A DNA stretch of 38,759 nucleotides from CAYGZL01 sp964354345 (GTDB taxonomy: Bacteria > Chloroflexota > Anaerolineae > Anaerolineales > UBA4823): NCBI GenBank assembly GCA_964354345.1, contig CAYGZL010000119.1, positions 1-38,759 of the forward strand. The letters are read 5' to 3'. Positions 26,561 to 35,480 of the stretch are shown in pieces. The notes beneath the pieces were generated by a model, which made no database searches, was not told the DNA's origin, and was given only the letters and a program-made list of their open reading frames with translations. How positions within the stretch are numbered: the first letter of the stretch is position 1; the number at the start of each line of letters is the position of its first letter. Both the position numbers and the translations under genes were made by a program.

Positions 26561-28384
26561 ATGGGTTTTGGCATCGGTGTATCTAACCCGGGGATGGGTC
26601 CGCGTGGCGCCTTGGACCATTATTCAGGTGGTCAAGACACGCGTGGGATTGCATTTAACCCGCAGGTCGTAACTCGCTTGCTGGGCTATCTGCGTCCCTA
26701 CCGCCGGCAGATGGGATTAGCGTTCCTCGCCATGTTGGGTGTGTCTGCTCTGACATTGTTGACGCCCTATCTGCTTAAAATCGCGGTCGACCAGTTTATT
26801 ACTCAGGGCGATCGCGCCGGGTTGCTGCGCATCTCGCTGATCACTGCAGCCGCGTTCGTTGGGCTTTACATTACGACCAGTGCTCAACAATTCTTACTTT
26901 CCTGGGTGGGGCAACGTGTCCTGGCGAATTTACGCAGTGAACTGTTCCGTCACTTGCAACTCTTGTCGCTTAGCTATCATGACACCCACATTGTTGGGGT
27001 CACTGTTTCTCGTGTGATGAACGATGTCGCGACCATTAATGAGCTGCTTTCACAGGGATTGATCACCTTGTTGGGTGATACCTTCATCCTGGTGGGCATC
27101 ATCATTATCATGCTGACAATGAGTCCGCGCCTGGCTTTACTCACTTTCATCGTCTTGCCTCTGATGGTCTTGATCACGATCTGGTTTTCCCGTCGGGCAC
27201 GGACTGCTTTCCGGGAAACTCGCACCCGGGTGGCCAAAGTGGTCGGTGACCTGGCTGAAGATATCGCCGGGGTGAGAGTGATTCAGGCTTTCGGACAGGA
27301 AGAGTCGAGCCAGGAGCGCTTCAACCAGGTGAACGAGGCCAATCGAGATGCAAATATTGACGCGGTATCACTCTCTTATGTGTTTTTGCCCTCCATCGAG
27401 TTCTTAGGAGTATTGGCGATGGTCATCGTCTTATGGTTCGGAGGGCGAGCCGTGAGTATGGGAGACATCACCCTGGGGATATTGATCGCCTTCCTGTCCT
27501 ATGTCACCCGCTTTTTCCAACCGATTCAGGAGCTAAGCCGGCTGTATACCACCTTACAGGCTGCGATGGCGGGTGGAGAACAGGTACTCAAGCTACTGGA
27601 TACACCGCCCGAGGTAGCCGATCGACCAGACGCCCGTGAGTTGCCACCTGTTTCTGGTGAAGTGACCCTGGACCATGTTTCATTTCGTTATCGCCCCGAT
27701 CTACCCGAAGTACTGCATGACGTATGCTTGCAGATTGCGCCTGGTCAAACCGTAGCCCTGGTGGGTCCGACTGGGGCTGGTAAAACCTCCATCGGCAATC
27801 TGCTCGCACGCTTTTATGATGTCAGTGGCGGGGCAATCATGATTGATGGGACGGATGTACGTAGCGTCACGCAGCGTTCCTTACACTGCCAGATCGGGCT
27901 CGTGCCACAGGATTCGTTTTTATTCTCAGGGACGATTGCGGATAATATCCGCTTTGGTTGTCCCGAAGCGACAAACGAGCAGGTAGAACAGGCAGCCAGG
28001 TCAGCTAATGCCCATGCGTTTATCATCAGCAAGCCGGACGGGTACCAGACACGCGTTCAGGAAGGCGCAGCCAATCTATCGGTTGGACAGCGCCAGCTCG
28101 TCTGTATTGCACGTGCCATCCTGACCGATCCGCGCATCCTGATCCTGGATGAGGCTACCTCGAACGTTGACAGCCTGACTGAAAGCCTGATCCAGGAAGC
28201 GTTACGGAACTTGTTGCGTGGGCGAACGGCAGTCGTTATTGCCCATCGCTTGAGTACGATCCGTAACGCTGATTTTATCTGCGTGGTTCAGGATGGGCAG
28301 ATCGTAGAGCAGGGCCGGCATGCTGAGCTATTGTCGCACAATGGCGTCTATGCAGCACTTCACAGCCGTCAGTTCGCTGATTGA
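26561..28384 (+). CDS. ABC exporter half-transporter, consensus-Walker-B subunit
   Basis: The 607-residue protein has a short Gly-rich N-terminus, six membrane helices (about 45-340) and an ATPase domain. Walker A is GPTGAGKTS (402-410) and Walker B is ILILDEATSNVD with the catalytic Glu531. The signature, however, is LSVGQ (506-510), not LSGGQ. In a heterodimer with the preceding protein, this Walker A/B plus the partner's LSGGQ form the one active ATP site. The partner's Asp-type Walker B plus LSVGQ form the inactive one. This complementary pattern is strong evidence that the two genes encode one transporter. It lies 27 bases after the partner and 17 before recQ. Confidence 0.9.
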   Translation: MGFGIGVSNPGMGPRGALDHYSGGQDTRGIAFNPQVVTRLLGYLRPYRRQMGLAFLAMLGVSALTLLTPYLLKIAVDQFITQGDRAGLLRISLITAAAFVGLYITTSAQQFLLSWVGQRVLANLRSELFRHLQLLSLSYHDTHIVGVTVSRVMNDVATINELLSQGLITLLGDTFILVGIIIIMLTMSPRLALLTFIVLPLMVLITIWFSRRARTAFRETRTRVAKVVGDLAEDIAGVRVIQAFGQEESSQERFNQVNEANRDANIDAVSLSYVFLPSIEFLGVLAMVIVLWFGGRAVSMGDITLGILIAFLSYVTRFFQPIQELSRLYTTLQAAMAGGEQVLKLLDTPPEVADRPDARELPPVSGEVTLDHVSFRYRPDLPEVLHDVCLQIAPGQTVALVGPTGAGKTSIGNLLARFYDVSGGAIMIDGTDVRSVTQRSLHCQIGLVPQDSFLFSGTIADNIRFGCPEATNEQVEQAARSANAHAFIISKPDGYQTRVQEGAANLSVGQRQLVCIARAILTDPRILILDEATSNVDSLTESLIQEALRNLLRGRTAVVIAHRLSTIRNADFICVVQDGQIVEQGRHAELLSHNGVYAALHSRQFAD

Positions 28385-28401
28385 TTCCTGGGAGAATGAT
28401 A

Positions 28402-31212
28402 ATGGATGAATTAAACGCCAGCTTAAAGAAAAATTTCGGTTTTGATAACTTTCGCCATGGTCAATCTGAGGCGATCCAGGCATTATTAGCGGGGCAGCAC
28501 ACTTTGGTGGTGATGCCAACTGGCTCTGGGAAATCGTTAATATACCAGTTCGTTGCGTTGAACCAGCCTGGCTTAACCCTGGTCATTTCCCCTCTGATCG
28601 CACTGATGAAAGACCAGGTAGATAGCCTGGCGCGGCGAGAAATACCAGTGACATTTATTAACAGCACACTAACGGTCAGTGAGTTGAACCAGAGATTACG
28701 CAAACTGGCTGAAGGTGCTTACCGGCTGGTGTATGTCGCGCCAGAACGGCTCCGAAGCTCGGTATTTCTAGAGTCAATTCGCAAGCAAAAGGTCAACTTG
28801 CTGGCAGTGGATGAGGCACATTGTATATCGGAATGGGGCCACGATTTCCGACCCGACTATTTACACATTGCTGCGTTTCGTAAAGGGCTGGATAATCCGC
28901 TGACTGTTGCTTTGACGGCAACTGCAACTCCGAAAGTTCAAGAAGATATCATCCGACTTTTGGGCATTCGGTCACCTGCCACAGCGACCCGCATCATCAC
29001 TGGCTTTAACCGCCCTAATTTGGCTCTGGAGGTGCGTTATACCGCTGATCCGAGGTTAAAATTCCAGGCAGTGCGTGAGTTACTGGGTAAATATCCTTCC
29101 GGAGCCACGATTATCTATGTCGGCACCCGGCGAGATGCAGAAGAGGTCGCTGAGTTTGTGCAGCAGGTGATTCGACAAAAGGCAGAGTATTATCACGCCG
29201 GTCTGGAACCAAAGGAGCGGACACGCGTCCAGAATGCATTCAGCTCAGAGGATTTACCGGTGGTGGTGGCAACCAATGCATTTGGGATGGGCATCGACCG
29301 TCCAGATGTACGCCAGGTGATCCACTTTTCGATGCCAAGTTCATTGGAAGCTTATTATCAGGAGGCCGGACGTGCTGGACGCGATGATTTACCTGCGCAG
29401 GCGGTCTTGTTGTATGATCCCCGCGATCGTGCCTTGCAGGAATGGTTCATTGAGAATAACACCATTATTGAGAGAGATTTACAGGAATTATTTGAGGTAA
29501 TATGCACCGGTGGCAGAGGCGAGATCTGGGTAACTATTGATGAGCTATCACTTAGGACGGGATTCCAAGAAACAAAACTGCGCGTAGGTTTAGCAGAGTT
29601 AGAACGGGGTGGAATGATCGAACGGCTGGGGGATGAAGGGTATCGAATGCTTGTGCGTTGCCTTACGCTGGATAAACGAGCCATCCAGCACAGTGTAGAT
29701 CGGATAACAAGCCTCCAACGATACAGGCTGGATCAACTAAAGAAGATAATCGAATATGCTGAGGCGAATACCTGCCGGCGGCGAATTATACTCAAGCACT
29801 TTGGTGATCCAGGACCGGCGGAGGCGTCGGATTGTTGTGATAATTGCCGGGCAAAGCGGACCATTTCCCCGCGCCCTGCAGGAAATACGCGAGGCAACTT
29901 GAGTGCATTGTCACAACCTGAACGATCCGCATTGATCATCCTGGATACAGTGCGACGGTTAAAGTATCCGGTTGGTCGGGATAAGCTCTCGCAAATATTG
30001 AAGGGTTCAAAGGCTGCCGATATCCAGAAATTTCATTATGACCAGCATGTTTATTATGGTCGATTTGCGGTTTACAAAAAGACAGAAATTGCGAACCTGG
30101 TTGACCAGCTGATTAATCTTGGTTACCTGAAGGTCATTGGCGGTAAGTATCCGGTGGTCGGCCTGTCATCACAGGGAGAAATTGCAATTCAGAATAAAAC
30201 GCCAATTTCTCTGCATTTACCTCGAGAAGGAGGTAGCATAGTAAATCCGTATAAAAAACCAATACGAAGTTCAGGGAGTGCAGAGGAATATACAATTCAA
30301 CTTCTCAATCAAGGTTTAACACCTGATCAAATATCCAAAGAACGGTGTTTGACCGTGGGAACAATTTATGGTCACCTGGCGCATGCAATCGTGGCAGGCT
30401 TGGTATCTGTAGAGAAGGTAGTTCCGGTGGAGATACGCCAACAGGTAGAAGCGGCAATTGAGCAGGTAGGTACAACAGATGCGCTTTCGCCAATTAAGCA
30501 ATTGCTACCCGAACAGATCAGTTATGGAATGATCCGTTGTGTGGTGGAAGGTTGGAAACTCCAGCAGTCAGGTCGCACAACCCCGGAAGGTAGACCCCAG
30601 GGTTCTTCTGAGAGCGAAGCGATACACAAGCCAGACAGCGCGATCGAGCGCTTCTTATCCCATTCCCATCCGCGCCGTCTCTCTGGCCCATGGCAGGCAG
30701 GTTGGGCTTTGGATTTCCACAGCAGTTTTGCCGGGATGGATTGGAATCGGAGCACGATTGGCGCCCTGGCATACAGCTTGAAGTATCAGGGAGATCTGAC
30801 GGTGTTACCCGCTTTGGTCGACCATTCACTTGAACTGATGGCTGCCCACCCTGAGTTTACTAATTTCGATGCCATCCTTCCCGTCCCATCATCCACACCC
30901 AGACCTTTGGAACCGGTGGATGCATATGCAGAAGCCCTATCAGTGCGTCTCGGCATTCCGCTCCAACGCATCTTGAGTAAAACGCGTCCAACAGAGCCGC
31001 AGAAAGAGATGCATACCCTGGCGCAAAAACACGCCAACGTGGCTGGCGCGTTCAGGCTGCTTGGAAATGTATCCGGACAACGCCTGCTGGTGGTAGATGA
31101 TTTATACGACTCCGGCGCAACACTTGAGGAAATCACCCGTCTTTTGCTGCGCAATCGGGCGGCGTGGGTGTGTGTGTTAACGATGACGCGCACCATTCAC
31201 TCCGATGCATAA
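28402..31212 (+). CDS. recQ: RecQ-family helicase fused to an HTH and a ComF-like phosphoribosyltransferase domain
   Basis: The 936-residue protein begins with a full RecQ core: Walker A MPTGSGKS, motif II LLAVDEAHCISEWGHDFR, motif III ALTATATP, motif VI YYQEAGRAGRDD. The zinc-binding CRRRIILKHFGD and DCCDNC cysteines follow, then an RQC-like winged helix. Near 628-720 an HTH_40-like region (QLLNQGLTPDQISKERCLTV) replaces the usual HRDC. The last 115 residues (about 820 on) are a type I phosphoribosyltransferase with FDAILPVPSS and the PRPP loop VVDDLYDSGAT (897-907), as in ComF. RecQ unwinds 3'-5' at forks and recombination intermediates; ComF is a DNA-uptake factor. Start at 28402 is preferred over the in-frame TTG at 28381 because GGGAG precedes it. 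DprA overlaps its end. Confidence 0.92.
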   Translation: MDELNASLKKNFGFDNFRHGQSEAIQALLAGQHTLVVMPTGSGKSLIYQFVALNQPGLTLVISPLIALMKDQVDSLARREIPVTFINSTLTVSELNQRLRKLAEGAYRLVYVAPERLRSSVFLESIRKQKVNLLAVDEAHCISEWGHDFRPDYLHIAAFRKGLDNPLTVALTATATPKVQEDIIRLLGIRSPATATRIITGFNRPNLALEVRYTADPRLKFQAVRELLGKYPSGATIIYVGTRRDAEEVAEFVQQVIRQKAEYYHAGLEPKERTRVQNAFSSEDLPVVVATNAFGMGIDRPDVRQVIHFSMPSSLEAYYQEAGRAGRDDLPAQAVLLYDPRDRALQEWFIENNTIIERDLQELFEVICTGGRGEIWVTIDELSLRTGFQETKLRVGLAELERGGMIERLGDEGYRMLVRCLTLDKRAIQHSVDRITSLQRYRLDQLKKIIEYAEANTCRRRIILKHFGDPGPAEASDCCDNCRAKRTISPRPAGNTRGNLSALSQPERSALIILDTVRRLKYPVGRDKLSQILKGSKAADIQKFHYDQHVYYGRFAVYKKTEIANLVDQLINLGYLKVIGGKYPVVGLSSQGEIAIQNKTPISLHLPREGGSIVNPYKKPIRSSGSAEEYTIQLLNQGLTPDQISKERCLTVGTIYGHLAHAIVAGLVSVEKVVPVEIRQQVEAAIEQVGTTDALSPIKQLLPEQISYGMIRCVVEGWKLQQSGRTTPEGRPQGSSESEAIHKPDSAIERFLSHSHPRRLSGPWQAGWALDFHSSFAGMDWNRSTIGALAYSLKYQGDLTVLPALVDHSLELMAAHPEFTNFDAILPVPSSTPRPLEPVDAYAEALSVRLGIPLQRILSKTRPTEPQKEMHTLAQKHANVAGAFRLLGNVSGQRLLVVDDLYDSGATLEEITRLLLRNRAAWVCVLTMTRTIHSDA

Positions 31213-32197
31213 TCCAATGTCATTATCACCCGATTCATTAGTTCTGCTGTTATTATGCTCTCACCTGGGTTTACCGGATGAGGATGATACATCTCCATTA
31301 ACCCTGCGGGAATGGACGCCCCTGGCGCGCAAGCTGCAGTTGCTAAATATCCCTCCCAGAAATTTGGTAAGCAATTCTGCTATAGAATTACAAAATTTAT
31401 TGCAATTAAATCCAGAGCAATCCACTCGCCTGGCGAATTTGCTGGGGCGTGGGGAAATAGTGGATCGACAACTGGTGCGGTTTGCTTCTCTGGGAATTCG
31501 CGTTTTGACGATTGCTGACACGGACTACCCGGGGCGATACCGGCAAAGGCTGAAAGAATCTGCACCACTGGTATTGTTCTATGCGGGTGAACTGGCTCTG
31601 CTGGGTCAACCAGGCATCGCCGTGGTTGGATCACGAAATCTCGATCCCGCCGGTCAGGAGTGCGCCGCATTTGTAGGGAATGCCTGCGGTTTATCCGGTT
31701 TGGTTCTATATTCAGGCGGCGCCCGGGGAGTCGATAAGATCAGTATGGAGGCTGCGCTGGCGGCGCGAGGTACGGTGGTGGGTATCCTGGCGGACAGCCT
31801 GGAGCATGCCAGGCGCGCCCCGGCTACTCGGGCAGCACTCGACGAGGGTAATTTATGCCTGGTGACGCCCTATAGTCCCAACGCCGGATTTTCCGTCGGC
31901 GCCGCGATGGGCCGCAATCGCTTGATCTACACCCTGGCTGATTATGCGGTGGTTGTCGCCAGCGATGCGGAAACAGGGGGCACCTGGTCGGGGGCTGTCG
32001 AGACGATAAAACATGATTGGGTGCCTGTGTACGTCTTGGAGCATGCTAATATGCCAGCCGGGAACCGGTTATTGCTCGAGAGAGGCGCGTTGGCATTTCC
32101 TTATCCTTTCAAGGTCACTCCTAAAGAGTTACCCGATTGGTTGAAAGAGCATACACCTCCTCCGAAACCCAAACCTTCACAGCCCGGGTTGTTTTAA
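31205..32197 (+). CDS. dprA: DprA/Smf-like DNA-processing protein
   Basis: The 330-residue protein has a helical N-terminal domain of about 100 residues and then the Rossmann-like DprA fold: DTDYPGRYRQRL, VLFYAGEL, IAVVGSRNLDPAG and VLYSGGARGVDK. The last is the ssDNA-binding G-S/A-R-G-x-D loop. GAAMGRNRLIYTLADYAVVVAS, ETGGTWSGAVE and GNRLLLERGA also match. DprA loads RecA on incoming single-stranded DNA during transformation. The common GIDxxAH histidine is missing (GVDKISMEAAL), and the usual C-terminal winged helix is replaced by a Pro/Lys-rich tail. It overlaps the end of recQ by eight bases, so the two are translationally coupled. A second ATG at 31217 is possible. Confidence 0.88.
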   Translation: MHNPMSLSPDSLVLLLLCSHLGLPDEDDTSPLTLREWTPLARKLQLLNIPPRNLVSNSAIELQNLLQLNPEQSTRLANLLGRGEIVDRQLVRFASLGIRVLTIADTDYPGRYRQRLKESAPLVLFYAGELALLGQPGIAVVGSRNLDPAGQECAAFVGNACGLSGLVLYSGGARGVDKISMEAALAARGTVVGILADSLEHARRAPATRAALDEGNLCLVTPYSPNAGFSVGAAMGRNRLIYTLADYAVVVASDAETGGTWSGAVETIKHDWVPVYVLEHANMPAGNRLLLERGALAFPYPFKVTPKELPDWLKEHTPPPKPKPSQPGLF

Positions 32198-32426
32198 CAT
32201 AAATTTCAATTGGGAAGTCTTGAGTGTTGGAGTCCAGGCTTTGTGCATCAGAATCTTCGTTTTTCTCCCATTCCCAATATTCATTTTCTTTGCTAACTTT
32301 TTTGAATACGTCGTTCCAATATGACCATGGTTGCCTCCTTCCTTGTTTGAGTAATTCGACCGTTCGATGAATCCGAGTTCGCCTGGTCTGATCTCGCTTC
32401 ACCTCTTCAAAACCCTAGGGAATCCT
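32198..32426. other. Gap between dprA and the DUF2804 remnant, no supported gene
   Basis: A 93-codon minus-strand frame spans most of it and overlaps the 3' end of dprA. It has no ribosome site and no recognisable sequence, so I do not call it a gene. Confidence 0.4.
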
Positions 32427-32788
32427 TCACCAGCGGGCGTGATGTTCTTCGGCGAAACCAATCAGGTCACGTAGTTCCACAACCTGCCCATCGTCCAGAA
32501 CAACATGCCCGGCGTAGTGCCCAAACATCTGGTGCACCTCGCTAGAAATCAATCCCAGGTTTGTGCGTGCTACACGATCCTTAAAGGGGGTGAAAGTCAG
32601 TTCCAGGCGTTCCTGGTTATCTTTGAAAAGCCAGGGTTGCATATAATCACCTTTTGCCGAATAGGAATAACGATCGTCATCGATTCGTGTTCTGGTGGGC
32701 AACTCAGAGTGATCTCGGCTTTAGCTGCTCGATTACCGACATCAGCCTTTAGCCTGAGCATGCGGTTGTGGGCTGAACCGCCCTTCGA
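32427..32788 (-). pseudogene. DUF2804 family remnant with N-terminal and internal deletions
   Basis: The C-terminal end is unmistakable: GDYMQPW, LELTFTPFKDRVARTNLG, SEVHQMFGHYAGHVVLDDG and LIGFAEEHHARW then stop at 32427. Upstream, in another frame, a second piece reads AEITLSCPPEHESMTIVIP, which resembles the middle of the same family. In intact DUF2804 proteins these two pieces are separated by well over 100 residues, and another 100 or more precede them. Here they join within a few codons near 32660-32680. This is a gene that lost its 5' end and an internal block. The family is of unknown function. No start codon or ribosome site remains. Confidence 0.75.
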
Positions 32789-32796
32789 CTAACTAC

Positions 32797-33420
32797 CTAT
32801 GCTTTAAGGAAAAGGTATAGCTTCGAGAATGAAAACTCCTTCTCGCTCTCAAAGTCTAGTCCATAGGCTTTCAATCTCACACGCCAATCTATCCCAAGAA
32901 AATCTACAAAACAAGATGGCTCAAAAATTGACCAAACTTTAATGAAAACCCGATTGAGTTGACTTTCTTGCCGTGCAAAATCAATCAAGCAAAATGTCCC
33001 GCCAGGCTTCAAGACCCGTGCTACTTCTTGAAAAACCTTCTCCCGTAACTCTTTCTCGAATTCATGTAAAGCAAAAGAGACCATGACCACATCAAAGCTG
33101 TTATCCGCAAATTGCATCGCCGTGGCTGACATGATTTGTACTTCAAGATTGGTCAGTTTCTTCTGGGCTATCTTTCGACGCGCAACGGCTAACATCTCAG
33201 TGGAGATATCAATGCCCAGAATATGATTCTGAGGATTATGGCTGGCCACCAAAATAGAACTCGCTGCAGTCCCAACGCATACATCCAGGACGCGCTGCGA
33301 TGTATTACTGATAACCTCAACCAAGCCAAGACGAGGATTCCCTTTATTCCCCAAATGGAATATCAGGTCGAACAGGTCGTAGAATTTAGACAGGAATTTA
33401 TAGCGCACATTACTCTCCAT
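32797..33420 (-). CDS. Class I SAM-dependent methyltransferase (UbiE/MenG-like)
   Basis: The 207-residue soluble enzyme has the SAM-binding motif I as VLDVCVGTA (a variant of the usual DxGxGxG), the acidic ribose contact in ILGIDISTEML, SATAMQFADNSFDVV as motif II and the post-II FALHEF and RVLKPGG blocks. These fit small-molecule methyltransferases of the UbiE/COQ5 type. The C-terminal region is short, so a quinone substrate is only one option. It is followed on the same strand by a DUF2804 remnant and preceded, 26 bases away, by a second methyltransferase of a different family. The two could act in one pathway, but nothing here proves it. Confidence 0.85.
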   Translation of the reverse strand: MESNVRYKFLSKFYDLFDLIFHLGNKGNPRLGLVEVISNTSQRVLDVCVGTAASSILVASHNPQNHILGIDISTEMLAVARRKIAQKKLTNLEVQIMSATAMQFADNSFDVVMVSFALHEFEKELREKVFQEVARVLKPGGTFCLIDFARQESQLNRVFIKVWSIFEPSCFVDFLGIDWRVRLKAYGLDFESEKEFSFSKLYLFLKA

Positions 33421-33446
33421 GGTGTTTCCCTGGTCGCTGTTTTCGC

Positions 33447-34259
33447 CTAGGTGTCTCCCAGTTGATAGTGAAAAATACCTACCCCCTTAGCCAGCGGGGG
33501 GAAGTAGCGCATCAGCTGCGTGGCGCCCAGGCGCGGTTCCGGGCGATCAAAGTAGAACCATTCATCCAGCAGACGGATGCCCTCGCCCCAGCTTTCGAGG
33601 TCGTGACCGTGTTTCAAACCCCAATGAAGGCGCGCCCCAATTTTGGAGAAGGTCAACTTTACGTCGTGCAACCAGATCATGAACGGCGTCATCGCGTCGC
33701 AGACAAGTTCCGCTCCAGGAAACTGCTCCTTGAGTAGCAGCACCAGTTGCTTTACCTGGGCCTCTTCGAAGTATGGAAGAACACCTTCAGCCAGGAATAG
33801 AAACGGGCGACCAGCGTGTGTGCTCACAGTGTCTAGCCATGCTCTGTCGAACACCGAATAACCGAGGTAATGGCCGCGCGCTGTTTCGTCCATCAGTTTA
33901 CGGCGCAGGTCGATCACCTCCGGCAGGTCAAGGTCGTACCATTCCACCTGTCCATTATCCACCCGCTCAAAACGTGTATCGAGACCGCAGCCAATGTGGA
34001 CGACCACCGCTTGAGGGTGGCGGGTCAGAAAATCCCGCGCCTGACGGTCGAATTCTCGCAGGCGCATGATGGTGGCGGTCTGATCATGCCCTTGAAGCTT
34101 GAATCGTGAGAAGTCATAGTCAATTTGATTGACCAGGGCTACCGCTTTATCGTCCCGGACGAGTGGTGCAGGACTTTGTGCCTCAACCGCACGGGCATAG
34201 AGTGCGATGAGCAAGGTTTCGGCGACAACGTTCTGACTTTGCAGCGTGATCTTGGACAT
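33447..34259 (-). CDS. Leucine carboxyl methyltransferase-like (LCM/PpmA family) SAM methyltransferase
   Basis: The 270-residue protein opens with LTLQSQNV-like sequence and then RLREFDRQARDFLTRHP, VVHIGCGLDTRFERVDNGQ, EWYDLDLPEVIDLRR and FLAEGVLPYFEE. These are diagnostic of the LCM-like family (COG3315, which includes polyketide O-methyltransferases such as those in tetracenomycin synthesis and protein phosphatase 2A methyltransferases). It transfers a methyl group to a carboxylate or hydroxyl of an unknown metabolite. AAGG lies about nine bases before the ATG. There is no polyketide synthase in the window, so a standalone role is likely. Confidence 0.88.
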   Translation of the reverse strand: MSKITLQSQNVVAETLLIALYARAVEAQSPAPLVRDDKAVALVNQIDYDFSRFKLQGHDQTATIMRLREFDRQARDFLTRHPQAVVVHIGCGLDTRFERVDNGQVEWYDLDLPEVIDLRRKLMDETARGHYLGYSVFDRAWLDTVSTHAGRPFLFLAEGVLPYFEEAQVKQLVLLLKEQFPGAELVCDAMTPFMIWLHDVKLTFSKIGARLHWGLKHGHDLESWGEGIRLLDEWFYFDRPEPRLGATQLMRYFPPLAKGVGIFHYQLGDT

Positions 34260-34364
34260 GTTCTACTGCCTTTCTACAGCCCGCTCAGGCAAATGCGGGC
34301 TAACATTTTAGCTCAGCGGTGCGCTATAGTGCTTCCGCTAGAGCAGACTACCTGGCGAAGTCTT

Positions 34365-35018
34365 TTACCCCAATTGATCCACAATTGTGTCAACATCCGT
34401 CACCCATGAGAAACCAAAGGCAAGATTGAGCAGGCTGGATAGATGCATCTCTTCGGTGATGCTCCCCGTTCCATCGGCGAGGAAAAATATCCGATAATCT
34501 CGATAGTAGGCATCTCGAGCGGTAGATTCGCAACACATGTTGGTCATTATACCTGCGATAACAATATCTTCAACTTTGAGACAGCGTAATACCGTGTCCA
34601 GGTCAGTGTTGTAAAAAGCCGAGTAACGGTGTTTAAATATTACCTTTTCGTGATTTATCGGAGCTATATCACGGTGAACTTCACTTTCAGGGCTTCCCTC
34701 GATGCACATACCTTCCCACCACCAGCCCATGATTCCGGCGTCGAGACGATCAGGATGATGCACATGCCTCGTGAAAATTACTGGACGATCTGCCTGGCGG
34801 AATGCATGAATAATCTTTTTAAGCTTCGGGAGAATAGCTAGACCGCCACAAGTAAATGTGGGCGAACCAGGGTCAAGAAAAAAATACTGCATATCTACCA
34901 CAAGCAGTGTGGATTTATCCCTGTTTAATTGCATACTGTGTGTATTGAACGGAGAAATGTGTTCCAGCCATTTTTCCCCCTTAGCGGAAATAGTTTCTTG
35001 TGTGACATATGGCTCCAT
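34365..35018 (-). CDS. Isochorismatase-like cysteine hydrolase
   Basis: The 217-residue cytoplasmic hydrolase carries the complete catalytic triad: Asp42 in LLVVDMQYFF, Lys129 in VIFKHRYSAF and Cys162 in GIMTNMCCESTARDA, with the cis-peptide region before the cysteine conserved. Members hydrolyse isochorismate, nicotinamide, N-carbamoyl compounds or ureas. The residues near the active site (GWWWEGMCIEG) are not those of nicotinamidase, and the true substrate is unknown. A textbook AAGGAG is seven bases before the ATG. It stands alone: 105 bases separate it from the downstream methyltransferase, and non-coding sequence lies upstream. Confidence 0.9.
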   Translation of the reverse strand: MEPYVTQETISAKGEKWLEHISPFNTHSMQLNRDKSTLLVVDMQYFFLDPGSPTFTCGGLAILPKLKKIIHAFRQADRPVIFTRHVHHPDRLDAGIMGWWWEGMCIEGSPESEVHRDIAPINHEKVIFKHRYSAFYNTDLDTVLRCLKVEDIVIAGIMTNMCCESTARDAYYRDYRIFFLADGTGSITEEMHLSSLLNLAFGFSWVTDVDTIVDQLG

Positions 35019-35480
35019 TGAGATCTCCTTCTATTGATTGTTTTGCTAAATATCACAGGCCTTGGCATTCTCATTTCTTGGCCCGTGCTGATGTAGAACT
35101 GCGTCAAATATCGTGAAAGGCTTGCTCTATCCTTATATTGTCCTCCCGGTAATCTTCACCCCAGTAGCCTGTGAGATGCCCCTGTTCCAGCCTGCTGGAG
35201 ATCTCTTGCTTTATTCCCTTAACCGTTTCATTGGTTCTGGGGGGATCGATCTTCTGCATTCAAAGTAATTATGCAACATGGCTATTGCACGCGCTTTCTA
35301 CGATCGCCACGCCTAGAACATGCGGATCAATCATCCCCATCTGGTCAGCCATCTGGATGTTGATAATCATAACGATCTTGATGTTCTTCAGGTAGTAATA
35401 ATTTTAACACAACTCCTCTTCGTATATTTGATCCGGCGGGTTGTAAAAGTATTCCGTAATTATTTAGACCACTGATAGAT
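35019..35480. other. Intergenic stretch with possible minus-strand coding remnants
   Basis: There is no convincing gene over 460 bases. A 51-codon minus-strand frame (35104-35259, ATG to TGA) ends GHLTGYWGEDYREDNIRIEQ and AFHDI. Just upstream another short frame reads MADQMGMIDPHVLGVAIVES. Both look more like protein than chance, but I recognise neither, and they are in different frames. They may be pieces of one decayed gene. Confidence 0.35.

Noticed and set aside
32121..32402. A 93-codon minus-strand frame overlapping the end of dprA
   Set aside because: It starts with GTG without a ribosome site, overlaps a well-supported gene on the other strand and has no recognisable sequence.
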